A stretch of 64,000 nt of DNA from an uncultured Muribaculaceae bacterium (GCA_910577355.1 CAJTMY010000008.1:11141-75140), one strand, 5' to 3'; numbered from the stretch's first letter, positions 8,333 to 17,932 are shown. Translations and numbers: made by a program. Notes: a model not told the origin generated them from the sequence alone.

Positions 8333-9187
8333 TTAATACATTGAGGAGATTATACGCGAATCAGGCGTGCGGCGGCTTCCTGCCCGCAGCGACAGCCATT
8401 CGGTAGTGATACCGAGTACAAAGGCGTGCGTCACATTACGGCTCACGATTCCCGAGGCCTTCGACGAGAATATCTCACACCGGTAGCCAACACGCAGCGT
8501 CGTGGCACCGAAATGCAGGTCGGCCGTAAGCAGATTGTCGAGCCTGAAGAAATTGCCCGGCCATGCCGCGTGCACAAGCCCCTCGTGATTTCCGAGATAT
8601 ATCTCGTAATACAGTTCGTCGTAGTCGGGAGCGAAGAATATGCCCGTAATCGGCAACACGGGCCGATAGCGCAGCGTCAGCGGCAAGCGCCCAATACGAC
8701 CGTTCCACACCGCCATACCTGTGACACCGACGGTGAGCGATGCCCGCACGGATGCCGGATTGTTGCCGTTGCGCGCCAGATACAGCACGCCGATGTCGGC
8801 GCCGATATTGCCGCCGGCAGCGAGGGTGAAGCCACCGGGCAGCGGTTTTCGCCACATCATGCTCCACGACGGCCTGAATCCTATCTGCCATATCGAGGCC
8901 GTCTGCGCCGGATTGTCCGAGGAGCCGAGCGACAGACGTCCGTCGAGGCACATCACCCACTTCTCGGGGTTGAACTTCATGGCCTGCATGCGCTCGTAGC
9001 TCAGCGCGGCATTCCACCCCGAATAATGCAAGGGAGTGAGGTAGGTGTCGCACACGTGCGCCGTCCCGGACTCCACCATATAGGCCGACAGAACGGGGCG
9101 CACTACACTGTCACCGGCCTCTTCAGCCCGCACATGCAGGGGCAGCGACGCGGCAACAGCTATAAAGATGGCAATCAGACGTCTCAT
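8333..9187 (-). CDS. DUF3316-like outer-membrane protein
   Basis: This 284-residue protein has a Sec signal peptide (MRRLIAIFIAVAASLPLHVRA) followed by alternating hydrophobic and polar strands typical of a small outer-membrane beta-barrel. The overall pattern (YLTPLHYSGWNAALSYERMQ and later aromatic-rich strands) fits the Bacteroidota family DUF3316, whose function is unknown. The start codon overlaps the stop of the topoisomerase gene by one base (TGATG), implying coupled translation. The S41 peptidase follows 2 bases later. Confidence 0.7.
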   Translation of the reverse strand: MRRLIAIFIAVAASLPLHVRAEEAGDSVVRPVLSAYMVESGTAHVCDTYLTPLHYSGWNAALSYERMQAMKFNPEKWVMCLDGRLSLGSSDNPAQTASIWQIGFRPSWSMMWRKPLPGGFTLAAGGNIGADIGVLYLARNGNNPASVRASLTVGVTGMAVWNGRIGRLPLTLRYRPVLPITGIFFAPDYDELYYEIYLGNHEGLVHAAWPGNFFRLDNLLTADLHFGATTLRVGYRCEIFSSKASGIVSRNVTHAFVLGITTEWLSLRAGSRRTPDSRIISSMY

Positions 9188-11850
9188 CAGTCAAACAGTC
9201 TTTGTTGGCCCGAAAATTCGTCGCGCAGCTCGTCGTCGCTCTTCTCGTCGACAGGCTCGGTATCATCGTCAGGGGCTACGTTCTGAGGATCTTCCGACCC
9301 GGCGGGTCCGGCAACCGGCTTCGGCTCAAGCTCCTCTACCGATGCAAGCGCATAGGTGGTGAGGCGCTTGCCACGGGCCTTGAACGATTTTATGCCTATG
9401 AACTCGTCGGCATCCACGTCGACGGGATCTCGGAAATCGTCGGGAGCCGCGAAAGATATTCTGAACATGGCGCCGAACGCGTCGCTCAGCGCTATAAGCG
9501 TCGACTTCTCATTGTCGGTGAGATAACGCTGTTTACGTGCCGACTGCTCGAATCTGAACCTCTTGATATACGGATAGCCCTGGTCGGCATCGTTGAGTAT
9601 GGCTGTCCATACTTTGTCGGCATCGAATTTCTCGATGCGCAGTATATTGTCGTCGTAATGGTTGGTGGCCGCAAAACTTGTCGTGTAGAACTCGCCCGTC
9701 TTGGTGAGCACCAACACAAGATCGTCACCGGCAAACTCACCCAGATAGTTGCCACGCCCCTCATAGTTGAGCCTCAGCACATCGGGGTCAAACCATACCT
9801 TCAGATCGTCGAGGGTCGACACGCCGCGGCCTTTGAGAGCAAAACGCTGCACCTCGTTGCGTGTCACTATATTGCCCATCGCGCCTCGCCCCTTGGGCTT
9901 CATGTCGGCGAAGTCGACGTCAAACTGCAACTTCTTCAGTCCACGCTTGGGCTTCAGAATCACCTTCACCACCTCGGCCTCGCCGTTAGGATTGGCCGAG
10001 AACCATACTATCCGCGAGCCGGCGGGCGTCGGGTCGCCGGGCACCACGTTGTACTCCTTGTCGCGCGTAAGACCTGTGGCGGCAAAGCGCTTCATCATAT
10101 AGGTGCCGCCCTTGCCGTTCTGGTATATGACGTTGTAGATAGTGCGTTCGTCCTTGCGCTTGAACACGTTGATATATATCACGCCCTTGTCGACAAAGAG
10201 CTTTTCCTGCACCTTCACTATCTTGTAGCGGCCATCCTTGTAGAAAAGTATCACATCGTCGATATCCGAGCAGTTGCACACAAATTCGTCCTTCTTCAGC
10301 CCCGTGCCTATGAAGCCCTCCTCGCGGTTGATATACAGTTTCTCGGTGGCTTCGGCCACGTTGGCGGCCTCGATCGAGTCGAACCCGCGCACGGTGGTGC
10401 GGCGCGGATAGGCGTGGCCGTACTTTTCCTTCAGTGCAGTATACCAGTCTATCGCATATCCAACGATATTGTCGAGGTGCTCCTGCGTGGCCGCTATCTT
10501 CTTGGCAAGATTGGCTATCTTCTCCTCGGCCTCCTGCTCGTTGAACCGCAGGATGCGTTTCATCCTTATCTCGAGCAGGCGCAGGATATCATCGTCGGTC
10601 ACCGCCCGTGTAAACGACCCCGTGAACGGCTCAAGGCGCTTGTATATATGCGCCTTTGCGACCTCGATGTCGGCGGCCTCCTCATATTCCTTGTCCTTGT
10701 ATATGCGTTGCTCGATAAATATGCGCTCGAGCGAGGCAAACATCAGTGCCTCGCGCAGTTCGCCGAGCTCTATCTCAAGCTCGCGCCGCAGGATATCCAC
10801 CGTGCGGTCGGCGCTGTGGCGCAGCACGTCGCTTACGCCTAAGAATTCCGGCTTGTCGCCGCGTATCACGCAGCAGTTGGGCGATATCGACACCTCACAG
10901 TCGGTGAAGGCATATAGCGCGTCGATGGTCTTGTCGCTCGACGTGCCGGGTATCAGATGCACCACTATACGGGCGTGTTCCGATGTATTGTCGTCCACGC
11001 GGCGTATCTTTATCTTGCCCTTCTCAAAAGCCTTGAGTATCGAGTCGATCACCGCGCCGGTGGTGCGACCGAAAGGTATTTCGGTAATGGCCAGCGTGCG
11101 GTTGTCCACCTTCTCTATTCTTGCGCGCACCTTCAGCACCCCGCCGCGCCGCCCGTCGTTGTAGCGGCTCACGTCGATGAAGCCGCCCGTCACGAAGTCG
11201 GGCAACAGTGTGAAGTCCTCGCCGCGCAGATAGGCTATTGATGCATCGATCAGCTCGTTGAAATTGTGCGGAAGAATCTTCGACGACAATCCCACCGCAA
11301 TGCCCTCGGCGCCTTGTGCAAGAAGCAGCGGAAACTTCGACGGAAGCGTCACCGGCTCCTGCTTGCGCCCATCATAGCTCAGAGTCCAATCGGTAACCTT
11401 CGAGTTGTAGAGCGTCTCGAGAGCGAACTGCGACAGGCGCGCCTCGATATAACGCCCTGCCGCCGCCGAGGCACCTGTGAGGATATTGCCCCAGTTGCCC
11501 TGCGTCTCCACAAGCAGCTCCTTTTGGCCGAGCTGCACCAGCGCGTCATTGATAGAAGCGTCGCCGTGCGGGTGATACTGCATCGTATTGCCCACGATGT
11601 TGGCCACCTTGTTGAATCGGCCATCATCGAGAGTCTTCATCGAGTGGAGTATGCGGCGCTGCACCGGCTTCAGGCCGTCCTCGATATTCGGCACCGCACG
11701 CTCGAGAATCACATACGATGCATAGTCGAGAAACCAGGTCTGAAACATGCCGCTCAGGCGATGCTTCACCACGTCCTTGGGGTCGCAATAAGGCTTCGAG
11801 GGCAGCTTGCCGCCCTCGGCCTCGGGGATATAGTCGTTATCTTCGCTCAC
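9187..11850 (-). CDS. parC: DNA gyrase/topoisomerase IV subunit A (ParC-type)
   Basis: This 887-residue protein is the DNA-breaking subunit of a type IIA topoisomerase. It has the conserved N-terminal core (LKPVQRRILHSM, NTMQYHPHGDASI) and the active-site arginine-tyrosine pair in AAAGRYIEARLS near residue 130. The C-terminal part has beta-pinwheel repeats but no clear QRRGGKG GyrA box, which favours topoisomerase IV over gyrase. The C-terminal tail is acidic. A good promoter lies directly upstream, and two envelope genes are carried on the same transcript. Confidence 0.9.
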   Translation of the reverse strand: MSEDNDYIPEAEGGKLPSKPYCDPKDVVKHRLSGMFQTWFLDYASYVILERAVPNIEDGLKPVQRRILHSMKTLDDGRFNKVANIVGNTMQYHPHGDASINDALVQLGQKELLVETQGNWGNILTGASAAAGRYIEARLSQFALETLYNSKVTDWTLSYDGRKQEPVTLPSKFPLLLAQGAEGIAVGLSSKILPHNFNELIDASIAYLRGEDFTLLPDFVTGGFIDVSRYNDGRRGGVLKVRARIEKVDNRTLAITEIPFGRTTGAVIDSILKAFEKGKIKIRRVDDNTSEHARIVVHLIPGTSSDKTIDALYAFTDCEVSISPNCCVIRGDKPEFLGVSDVLRHSADRTVDILRRELEIELGELREALMFASLERIFIEQRIYKDKEYEEAADIEVAKAHIYKRLEPFTGSFTRAVTDDDILRLLEIRMKRILRFNEQEAEEKIANLAKKIAATQEHLDNIVGYAIDWYTALKEKYGHAYPRRTTVRGFDSIEAANVAEATEKLYINREEGFIGTGLKKDEFVCNCSDIDDVILFYKDGRYKIVKVQEKLFVDKGVIYINVFKRKDERTIYNVIYQNGKGGTYMMKRFAATGLTRDKEYNVVPGDPTPAGSRIVWFSANPNGEAEVVKVILKPKRGLKKLQFDVDFADMKPKGRGAMGNIVTRNEVQRFALKGRGVSTLDDLKVWFDPDVLRLNYEGRGNYLGEFAGDDLVLVLTKTGEFYTTSFAATNHYDDNILRIEKFDADKVWTAILNDADQGYPYIKRFRFEQSARKQRYLTDNEKSTLIALSDAFGAMFRISFAAPDDFRDPVDVDADEFIGIKSFKARGKRLTTYALASVEELEPKPVAGPAGSEDPQNVAPDDDTEPVDEKSDDELRDEFSGQQRLFD

Positions 11851-11875
11851 TTGCAGGATAGTTTAAGGCTTTCTG

Positions 11876-11907
11876 CAAAGATACGAATAAGTCGAGAGCA
11901 AAACAAA
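11876..11907 (-). promoter_or_regulatory. Promoter of the topoisomerase operon
   Basis: On the minus strand, TTTG (11907-11904) and TATCTTTG (11883-11876) are 20 bases apart, a full match to the Bacteroidota promoter. The start codon is at 11850. A second TATCTTTG-like box lies at 11948-11955 without a good partner. Confidence 0.65.
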
Positions 11908-11980
11908 TTTTTTTGATTTTGCCGAGCACGAGTATCTCCGGCACAGCCAAAGATACGATTTTTTCATCTATAAGGCGAAA

Positions 11981-12157
11981 TTATATTTCGCAACCGCCAA
12001 ATTTGCGTTTGATTTGCCTTTGTATCGTGGAGCGATCGCGTTGGAACAACTATGCCATTTGGTCGGCTGTCAACCACACGGTTTCATTGGCAATCCGAAC
12101 CTCAATTTTCGTTTCGCCACCATGCGACCGGAATAATAATATCTGCCCGTTGTCCAT
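11981..12157 (-). pseudogene. Decayed RhuM-family (virulence/Fic-associated) gene fragment
   Basis: From the ATG at 12157 the minus strand encodes MDNGQILLFRSHGGETKIEV, then an arginine-rich link and TVWLTADQMA. An in-frame TAG follows (12052-12050), after which the same frame continues LFQRDRSTIQRQI to a TAA at 11983. The joined text matches the N-terminus of RhuM-family proteins, which read ...ETVWLTQxQMAELFxxDRSTIxRHI. The first stop therefore replaces a glutamate codon. The remaining 250 or so residues are missing. RhuM genes often sit near restriction and defence genes, which fits the operon just upstream on the same strand. This fragment accounts for most of the gap at 11851-12172. Confidence 0.72.
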
Positions 12158-12172
12158 AATCATTCAGCCGTT

Positions 12173-12520
12173 CTAAAAGTCATCATCCATCATATCGTAA
12201 TCGTCCTGCTCGTTCATGAAATCGTTGAACGAAGAGCCGACGCTGTCGGTAGGATCGTAATCATCAAGGGCATCATCTTCATCGTCGTATATGTCGGCAC
12301 CATGATAAAGCCGTCGGGAGCAATACCTTGCTGCCGGATGGTTCATCGCACGCAGATCATCATCAAGGTCATTGGCGATATAATCCTCAATATCAACTCG
12401 TCGTGATGTATCATCAGTTGTATCGATCGGATGAAAGTTGCCGACATTATGGCTCTTGTTCCGGCCACCAAACAGCCACCGAAACAGCAGAAACTCACCT
12501 ATGTAATTCCAAATACTCAT
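12173..12520 (-). CDS. Small acidic protein of unknown function, last gene of the defence operon
   Basis: This 115-residue protein has a short hydrophobic N-terminus (MSIWNYIGEFLLFRWLFGG) and a strongly acidic remainder rich in Asp, including a tail of DDYDMMDDDF. I do not recognise a family. It starts 9 bases after the AbiH-like gene, so it is probably co-transcribed. The acidic character could suit a nucleic-acid mimic or a protein-binding partner, but nothing in the sequence proves that. It could also be a chance neighbour. Confidence 0.55.
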   Translation of the reverse strand: MSIWNYIGEFLLFRWLFGGRNKSHNVGNFHPIDTTDDTSRRVDIEDYIANDLDDDLRAMNHPAARYCSRRLYHGADIYDDEDDALDDYDPTDSVGSSFNDFMNEQDDYDMMDDDF

Positions 12521-12529
12521 ATTAACAAC

Positions 12530-13489
12530 TTATTCTGACTCAAGACGAGTAATAATGTTTATAAAAGTTGTTTCATCATATCCTGGAAGCCATATTCTCT
12601 CCATATCAACAATACTGAAATATGAATTTTCCTTCAAGTCTTGAATTAGTACCCCCATCGCATAAAGGCTATCCTGAATTGATTCTACACTTCTTTTGCC
12701 AAAAGTAAAAATTGTAATGTGCTTTTTAGGGTCTAGGATAGATTGATTGGCAATGTGCTTAAAGAACGTTTTGAAATAGATAAAGTCAATCTCACCAAAA
12801 GAAATCCCATAAAAGATAACTTCGTTGGCTTTTGCCATATCTTGCAAAATATCAGTGGACTCCGTTTGGGATGATTTGAAAAGAAAACGGTAACACTTAG
12901 GTATTGAAGGATCTTCGTTTATTCCTAATACAATGTTAAAATAATTTTCATTGGAAGGAGTTCGGTGAATATTGACAACGTTTGGTAAGTTATTCGTTTC
13001 AAATTCACCAAAACGAATCAGTTCGTTCTGAAGATTAGTGTAATTGAAAGAGTAAGCCTTGTCAAATTTTCCGTTAAGCTTAATAGCCTTCAGCAGTCGA
13101 ATAATATTTTTATCTGGTGATTCAGGTTCAATATTGGGCATGACGCTAATATATTTTTGTAGCATCATCTTCAACATATTAAAACTGCTCTCATCCTCTC
13201 GTGCCAAATCTTCATCAATAGTGAGACCTATTTTGCTGCGAACATATTTCAATAACTCTCCTTCAATGTCAATCCACCGAATATGACCGGCATTATCTTT
13301 GTTTGCCTGAAAATAATCGTAAAAATGACGATATAAAGAACACTCTGAATATCTTCCCGTAGGAACATCTCTAAATGGCCAAAATGCATTTCGGGTAGTA
13401 CCTGAAATTACATTAATATAGTCTGAATACCTAGATCTCAGTCCCAATGCAATGTCGAAACCATTACCAATAACTAATAACTTACCCAT
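12530..13489 (-). CDS. AbiH-like abortive infection protein
   Basis: This 319-residue protein begins MGKLLVIGNGFDIALGLRSR. The motif GNGFDxxxGLxSxYxD is the signature of the AbiH family, first described as a lactococcal phage-resistance protein. A later segment (KAYSFNYTNLQNEL) also fits the family. Its biochemical activity is not established. I chose the ATG at 13489, one base after the stop of the restriction gene; an in-frame ATG at 13528 would only add residues overlapping that gene. Its base composition is clearly AT-richer than that of the restriction subunit, which suggests it joined the operon separately. Confidence 0.82.
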   Translation of the reverse strand: MGKLLVIGNGFDIALGLRSRYSDYINVISGTTRNAFWPFRDVPTGRYSECSLYRHFYDYFQANKDNAGHIRWIDIEGELLKYVRSKIGLTIDEDLAREDESSFNMLKMMLQKYISVMPNIEPESPDKNIIRLLKAIKLNGKFDKAYSFNYTNLQNELIRFGEFETNNLPNVVNIHRTPSNENYFNIVLGINEDPSIPKCYRFLFKSSQTESTDILQDMAKANEVIFYGISFGEIDFIYFKTFFKHIANQSILDPKKHITIFTFGKRSVESIQDSLYAMGVLIQDLKENSYFSIVDMERIWLPGYDETTFINIITRLESE

Positions 13490-13490
13490 A

Positions 13491-15863
13491 TCATGCATTT
13501 TTAGGGTCGAACATATCCCATTGGTCAAGGTCTGTAGTATTCTCTATGGGGTGTTTGCTGTAGAGCCAACCGCCACGATTGGGACGGTTTATGATAATGC
13601 CGCCGCTTAGGGGATGTGCTTCGGTACTGTTTTCATGAATGTAAGCGAGCAAGGCATTATGCTTTTCAGGTGCAACTATATCGCTGTTTTCGGTCTTGGT
13701 ATCAAAGATATAGATGAGTCCCGTTTTCATGCGGATTATAAAGTCTGGATAGAATAGCGGAGTGGCGCCCTCCTCGCCTTTATAGGCTATGGCGTAATGC
13801 ATTTTGCCCTTGTCTCCGTTTTTATACCACCAGTCGATATATCGCTTATTGTCCTCAAGGTATGCCACGAAATCGCGTTCGGTCTGCGACCCTGCGTTGA
13901 TAAGTTGCACATATGGATCAAGAGCATGGGCTTCAGTTTCGGGCACTATTTCGTTGGTGTCACTATCGTAAACGCGCTCTTCCGGAACCTCCCATTGGTA
14001 TTCTTTGAGTGAGCGCTCAACTTTTTGCTTGTACAGATTGCGTTTCTTAGCATACGAGTCAAGAGCCTTGTCGAGCAAACGATCGAATTTGGGCTTGTTT
14101 TCGTGGTAGAGGACAATCTTTTTGGCATCTGTATCGAAAATACCAAAGAAGTCAGCTATCATTTCTAGCAGATAGTTCGCGATTTTATCGGTACGTCCAC
14201 CATTGCGCGACTCAAATTGTCCACCTTTAGTAGAGATGTAGGCAAGAAAAACGCGGTCAATCTCGGATGTGGTACGTGCGAATTTAACCTGCTCTACGTT
14301 GATGGTCTGTTCCTCGTTTTGAAAATGTACATCTTTGGGGATTTCCACATTCACAGTCTTTACGTCGAGGCGCAGAAAGTTCTGCACACGGCGACGATTT
14401 TCGTTTACCTTACTGTCGTCGGATTCAGGGAGCGTAGAGAAATCTTCATCGTCACCGCACATTGCTATAAGTTCAGCAATGGAAAAAAGTCCGGCATTTT
14501 GTTCAAGTCGCCAAAAGTTAGCGGCTTCGGCATAGAGTACTTTTCGAAAATCAGAGCCAAGATAGTTGTGGAGTATATTCGGACGGTCGGCATATACCGA
14601 CGGAAGCTCGACATTTACAAGATTGGCACGACGTGTCGCTGTGATTGTATTCTTGACAATGTAGTCGGCATCAGCTGAGATGATTTGTATCTTGTCTTTG
14701 GCGATGTCGGTATATACATAGCCATAGTTCAAAATTTCACGAGGATAGTGTTTTTGTTCGGGCATACGCAGTATGCGACCAACCGTCTGAATGGTGAACT
14801 GGTCGCTCTGTAATTTTCGGAAGATGAGCAACACTGCAGCGCGTGGGCAATCCCAACCAAGGGCTATGGCCTCTTTGAACAGAAGCACTTGCGCCAGATT
14901 GTCAGGCTTTTCAAGTCCTGCGAGATTACTCTTTTCATTGGCTAGCCACACTGCGAGTTTTCCATTTTCCTCAGTGATGTCATACATAGATTTAAGATAG
15001 AGCTTCACCTGTTCGGCAATAGCCATGTCATCGGCTGTCATGGCCACCTTTGTGTCGTTGGGGAGTTGAATAAGCAACAACGGATTGATGTTCACCCCGA
15101 TTGCTTTATATTCCTCGGAGATACGATTACGCTTTTCGAGAGCTGTTTTTATGAGACGTTCGTTAAGGGATATAGAGTTCGAGACATCCACGTCGATGTC
15201 AGGATTGAGGATAACCTCTTTCTTTATCATCCCCGACTCAATCACATCGAGACGTTGCACTTTTACGTAATCATCGAAATGCAATGTCTTAGGTGTGGCC
15301 GAGATACGAAGTTCAACAACCGGATTAATGCGGTCGAGAACAGCGGCGGATTTGTCGGCGGTTTTCGACCAAAACATATGTTCCTCATCTATAATTACGA
15401 CGATTGGCAGTCCGAGTTGGTCGCGTGTGCGGCGGGCAATCTCATATATGCTTGCGCTATTTTCGGAGTCGCGGGCTATCACGTTGTTATCCTTGTTGAC
15501 ACTCTCCCAGTTTACAAACAGAATCTCGCCAGGCCGAATACCCTCTGAGGCGTCTAATTCCTCAAACATTATCGGACGTAGTTTACGGCTCTCGCCAAAA
15601 GCCTTTTTGAGCGAATCGTAGCTTTGAATATGAAGTTTGCGCGGTGCAAACCAAATGAAAGCACACTCTTGATATCGCGAGTCACCGCGATTTTGCAACT
15701 CGTTGACAATGGCTTCAAGAGTGGCGCACGCCATCACTGTCTTACCTGCGCCAGTGGGCGCATCAAACACAATCTTCCGACGCGAGCCACTACGATTGAG
15801 TTGGTAAATCACCTTTTCGACGAGTTGTTTGATAGCCTCTTGTTGATATTGCAGTGTTTTCAT
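13491..15863 (-). CDS. res: Type III restriction enzyme subunit Res
   Basis: This 790-residue subunit is an ATP-dependent translocating endonuclease. It shows superfamily 2 helicase motifs: Walker A DAPTGAGKT (residues 34-42), motif II IIDEEH (about 165), motif III ISATP, and motif VI QTVGRILRMP. A C-terminal PD-(D/E)xK-like nuclease site is visible as PDFIIRMKTGLIYIFDTKTE (about 718-740). Type III Res acts with a Mod subunit and cuts about 25 bases from a pair of inversely oriented sites. Its ATG overlaps the mod stop by 4 bases, and the AbiH-like gene follows 1 base after its stop. Confidence 0.93.
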   Translation of the reverse strand: MKTLQYQQEAIKQLVEKVIYQLNRSGSRRKIVFDAPTGAGKTVMACATLEAIVNELQNRGDSRYQECAFIWFAPRKLHIQSYDSLKKAFGESRKLRPIMFEELDASEGIRPGEILFVNWESVNKDNNVIARDSENSASIYEIARRTRDQLGLPIVVIIDEEHMFWSKTADKSAAVLDRINPVVELRISATPKTLHFDDYVKVQRLDVIESGMIKKEVILNPDIDVDVSNSISLNERLIKTALEKRNRISEEYKAIGVNINPLLLIQLPNDTKVAMTADDMAIAEQVKLYLKSMYDITEENGKLAVWLANEKSNLAGLEKPDNLAQVLLFKEAIALGWDCPRAAVLLIFRKLQSDQFTIQTVGRILRMPEQKHYPREILNYGYVYTDIAKDKIQIISADADYIVKNTITATRRANLVNVELPSVYADRPNILHNYLGSDFRKVLYAEAANFWRLEQNAGLFSIAELIAMCGDDEDFSTLPESDDSKVNENRRRVQNFLRLDVKTVNVEIPKDVHFQNEEQTINVEQVKFARTTSEIDRVFLAYISTKGGQFESRNGGRTDKIANYLLEMIADFFGIFDTDAKKIVLYHENKPKFDRLLDKALDSYAKKRNLYKQKVERSLKEYQWEVPEERVYDSDTNEIVPETEAHALDPYVQLINAGSQTERDFVAYLEDNKRYIDWWYKNGDKGKMHYAIAYKGEEGATPLFYPDFIIRMKTGLIYIFDTKTENSDIVAPEKHNALLAYIHENSTEAHPLSGGIIINRPNRGGWLYSKHPIENTTDLDQWDMFDPKNA

Positions 15864-17686
15864 GACTGACCCTCCTCTCCGAATAGTCCGCCGATATTAT
15901 AGTTTTCGTCATTAGCCGCTAGAGTGGCATCTTCAGGGTTAAGTAGCTTGTCGTGCTTCTTGGGTAGAATGCGCTTGTACGTGTTATATATGGCTGCAGG
16001 TAGAGCCGTAAGTTCTACCTTTTCAGCCACATGCTCAAACTCTTGTTGCCACGGATCTTCGCTCGGCGAGAATACATATAACTTTATAGGCTGAACTACT
16101 TCCATACTGCCAATGAGTTCGACAATCGCCTCCACAATTTCTTCGCGATAGATTACAAGCATTTGCTTTGTGCCGTCGTCAAAGAAGCGGAAAATTTGAG
16201 GATGAGTCTTAATACCTCCGAAAGTCTTTTGCTCAGTATAAAGGTTCTCTTTTACGCAAAGCATATCAGTAGAGAGATTGATAAGTTTGCGCATATTCTT
16301 TGGCGAACGACTACGCTCTACAAACTCCGTGCGATAGTAGCGGAGATTGTTATCGATAAGTCCGGCCACTTGTTCCCCGTTTGGTTTCGTATATCCATTG
16401 ATTACACGCTTATTGCGCTCGTAAGTCACATCCTCACAAATGCCGTTTTCATTGTTGGTGCAAAGAATGCATTGACGCTTTCCGCCGTCCTCGACGTTCA
16501 GTTGCATTACAGCATGAAGCGTCGTTCCTGAACCGGCAAAAAAATCGAGAACATAATTAGCTTTGATAAAATTCACCAAATATTTTATCAAAGAGGTCGG
16601 TTTTGGAAAATCAAAGCAATTAGAACCTAAGATTTCTTTAAGGTGAACACCAGCTGCTTCATTTGTGTCTACACCAAACGAGCGATTTATTAAATTCCAA
16701 GGTACTTCAGGATCATATTCTGTTTTCTCATATGATGGAGAAAATGCCTTTGTCTTTATTGAAACGGTTGTCCCTTTTTCAATTTCAGAATCAAGATTAG
16801 ATTGGCTCCATTTGAATTTACCCTTTAATATAACAGGCCGAATAAAAAAGCCGGCTTTTACCTCTGTATCTTCTAATAATTCTATATGATATGATTTTGT
16901 ACCATAAACGCCTTTATAATAAATGCCATCTTCAAGTTTTGTATCAATCCTATTTTTTGGGAAAACCAAAATATGTTCAGCATTCGTTTGATTCATCAAG
17001 CCATTGTTACTACTGCTCGTTTTTGACAGACCACAGAATTTTTCTGAATTTCTTTGTTTGCAATAACAAAGAATGTACTCAACTGCTTTTTTTGTTTTTA
17101 TGGATAGATTGGCAGGAGTCTCAGTTTTGATCCATGAAAATATATCTATGAAATTCTGTTGCCCAAAAATTTCATCACATAGCAATTTTAGATTAGCTTG
17201 CTCGTTGTCGTCGATAGATATGAATATGACGCCTCGATCGGAAAGCAGTTTCTTTGCAATCTTAAGCCGCTTCGACATGAAAGAAAGCCATTTGGAATGG
17301 CGATATATGTCCTCTGAATCAATGTATGAGTCGTTGTATATAAAGTCTTTGTTACCGGTATTGTAGGGCGGATCAATGTAGATTACATCGATTTTGCTCT
17401 CGTGGGTATATACAAGTGTGGAAAGCGACACGAGGTTGTCGCCTTCAATTATTACATGGTTAGGAACTTCGGGATTATCGGAAATGATGGCTCGGTCGGC
17501 AACTTCGCGGAATACAGGGAGTTTATCGCGCAGTTGTTCCTCTATATCTTCGGATTTAGGCTCCCAAACGAGACCGTATGTCTTGGTTTCGCGGAGAAGT
17601 CCGAGAAGCGCTGAGCGTTCTTCGTCGGTCAACCCCTCCAACTTATTGACGCGGTCGATTAACTTACTTTTGTCCGTCGCTTTCAT
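15860..17686 (-). CDS. mod: Type III DNA methyltransferase subunit Mod (site-specific adenine methyltransferase)
   Basis: This 608-residue protein has the beta-class order: the catalytic motif IV DPPYNTG (residues 105-111) precedes the S-adenosylmethionine motif I VLDFFAGSGTT (about residue 385). The region between them, about residues 180-345, is the target-recognition domain. It is markedly AT-richer than the flanking conserved parts, as in Mod proteins whose specificity has been swapped by recombination. Type III Mod proteins set the target site for both methylation and cutting and methylate one strand. It lies 12 bases after a small gene and overlaps res. Confidence 0.93.
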   Translation of the reverse strand: MKATDKSKLIDRVNKLEGLTDEERSALLGLLRETKTYGLVWEPKSEDIEEQLRDKLPVFREVADRAIISDNPEVPNHVIIEGDNLVSLSTLVYTHESKIDVIYIDPPYNTGNKDFIYNDSYIDSEDIYRHSKWLSFMSKRLKIAKKLLSDRGVIFISIDDNEQANLKLLCDEIFGQQNFIDIFSWIKTETPANLSIKTKKAVEYILCYCKQRNSEKFCGLSKTSSSNNGLMNQTNAEHILVFPKNRIDTKLEDGIYYKGVYGTKSYHIELLEDTEVKAGFFIRPVILKGKFKWSQSNLDSEIEKGTTVSIKTKAFSPSYEKTEYDPEVPWNLINRSFGVDTNEAAGVHLKEILGSNCFDFPKPTSLIKYLVNFIKANYVLDFFAGSGTTLHAVMQLNVEDGGKRQCILCTNNENGICEDVTYERNKRVINGYTKPNGEQVAGLIDNNLRYYRTEFVERSRSPKNMRKLINLSTDMLCVKENLYTEQKTFGGIKTHPQIFRFFDDGTKQMLVIYREEIVEAIVELIGSMEVVQPIKLYVFSPSEDPWQQEFEHVAEKVELTALPAAIYNTYKRILPKKHDKLLNPEDATLAANDENYNIGGLFGEEGQS

Positions 17687-17698
17687 GTAACGGTATAA

Positions 17699-17932
17699 TT
17701 AAAACAAAGTAATAATTAAGGAGCCGTCACTTACATCAATCTTGACATCAGGACAGCTGACGGTATGTGCAATAGAACGTCTTATGCGAATAAATTCTGC
17801 CCGTTCTTGTTTATCCAAGCAGACACGGTCTGCCAATTCAAGATATCTTTTAATATCTTCGACAGAAAACATCTTTGAATTGTCAACTGACACCTCAAAT
17901 AAGGTTCCTGATGGATATTTTGAAAAACGCAT
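17699..17932 (-). CDS. Small protein of unknown function at the head of the type III restriction operon
   Basis: This 77-residue protein (starts MRFSKYPSGTLFEVSVDNSK) has a few beta strands, a charged middle helix (DKQERAEFIRIRRSIA) and a hydrophobic end. I recognise no family. It is separated from mod by 12 bases and shares its orientation, so it is most likely the first gene of the operon. A controller role is possible, but there is no clear helix-turn-helix. Confidence 0.6.
   Translation of the reverse strand: MRFSKYPSGTLFEVSVDNSKMFSVEDIKRYLELADRVCLDKQERAEFIRIRRSIAHTVSCPDVKIDVSDGSLIITLF

Noticed and set aside
9202..10842. Open frame of 546 codons on the plus strand inside the topoisomerase gene
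   Set aside because: It is wholly antisense to a conserved gene and rich in His, Arg and Leu without a domain pattern.
13490..13528. Upstream start for the AbiH-like gene at 13528
   Set aside because: It would overlap the end of res by 38 bases, while the ATG at 13489 leads directly into the conserved GNGFD motif and lies 1 base after the res stop.
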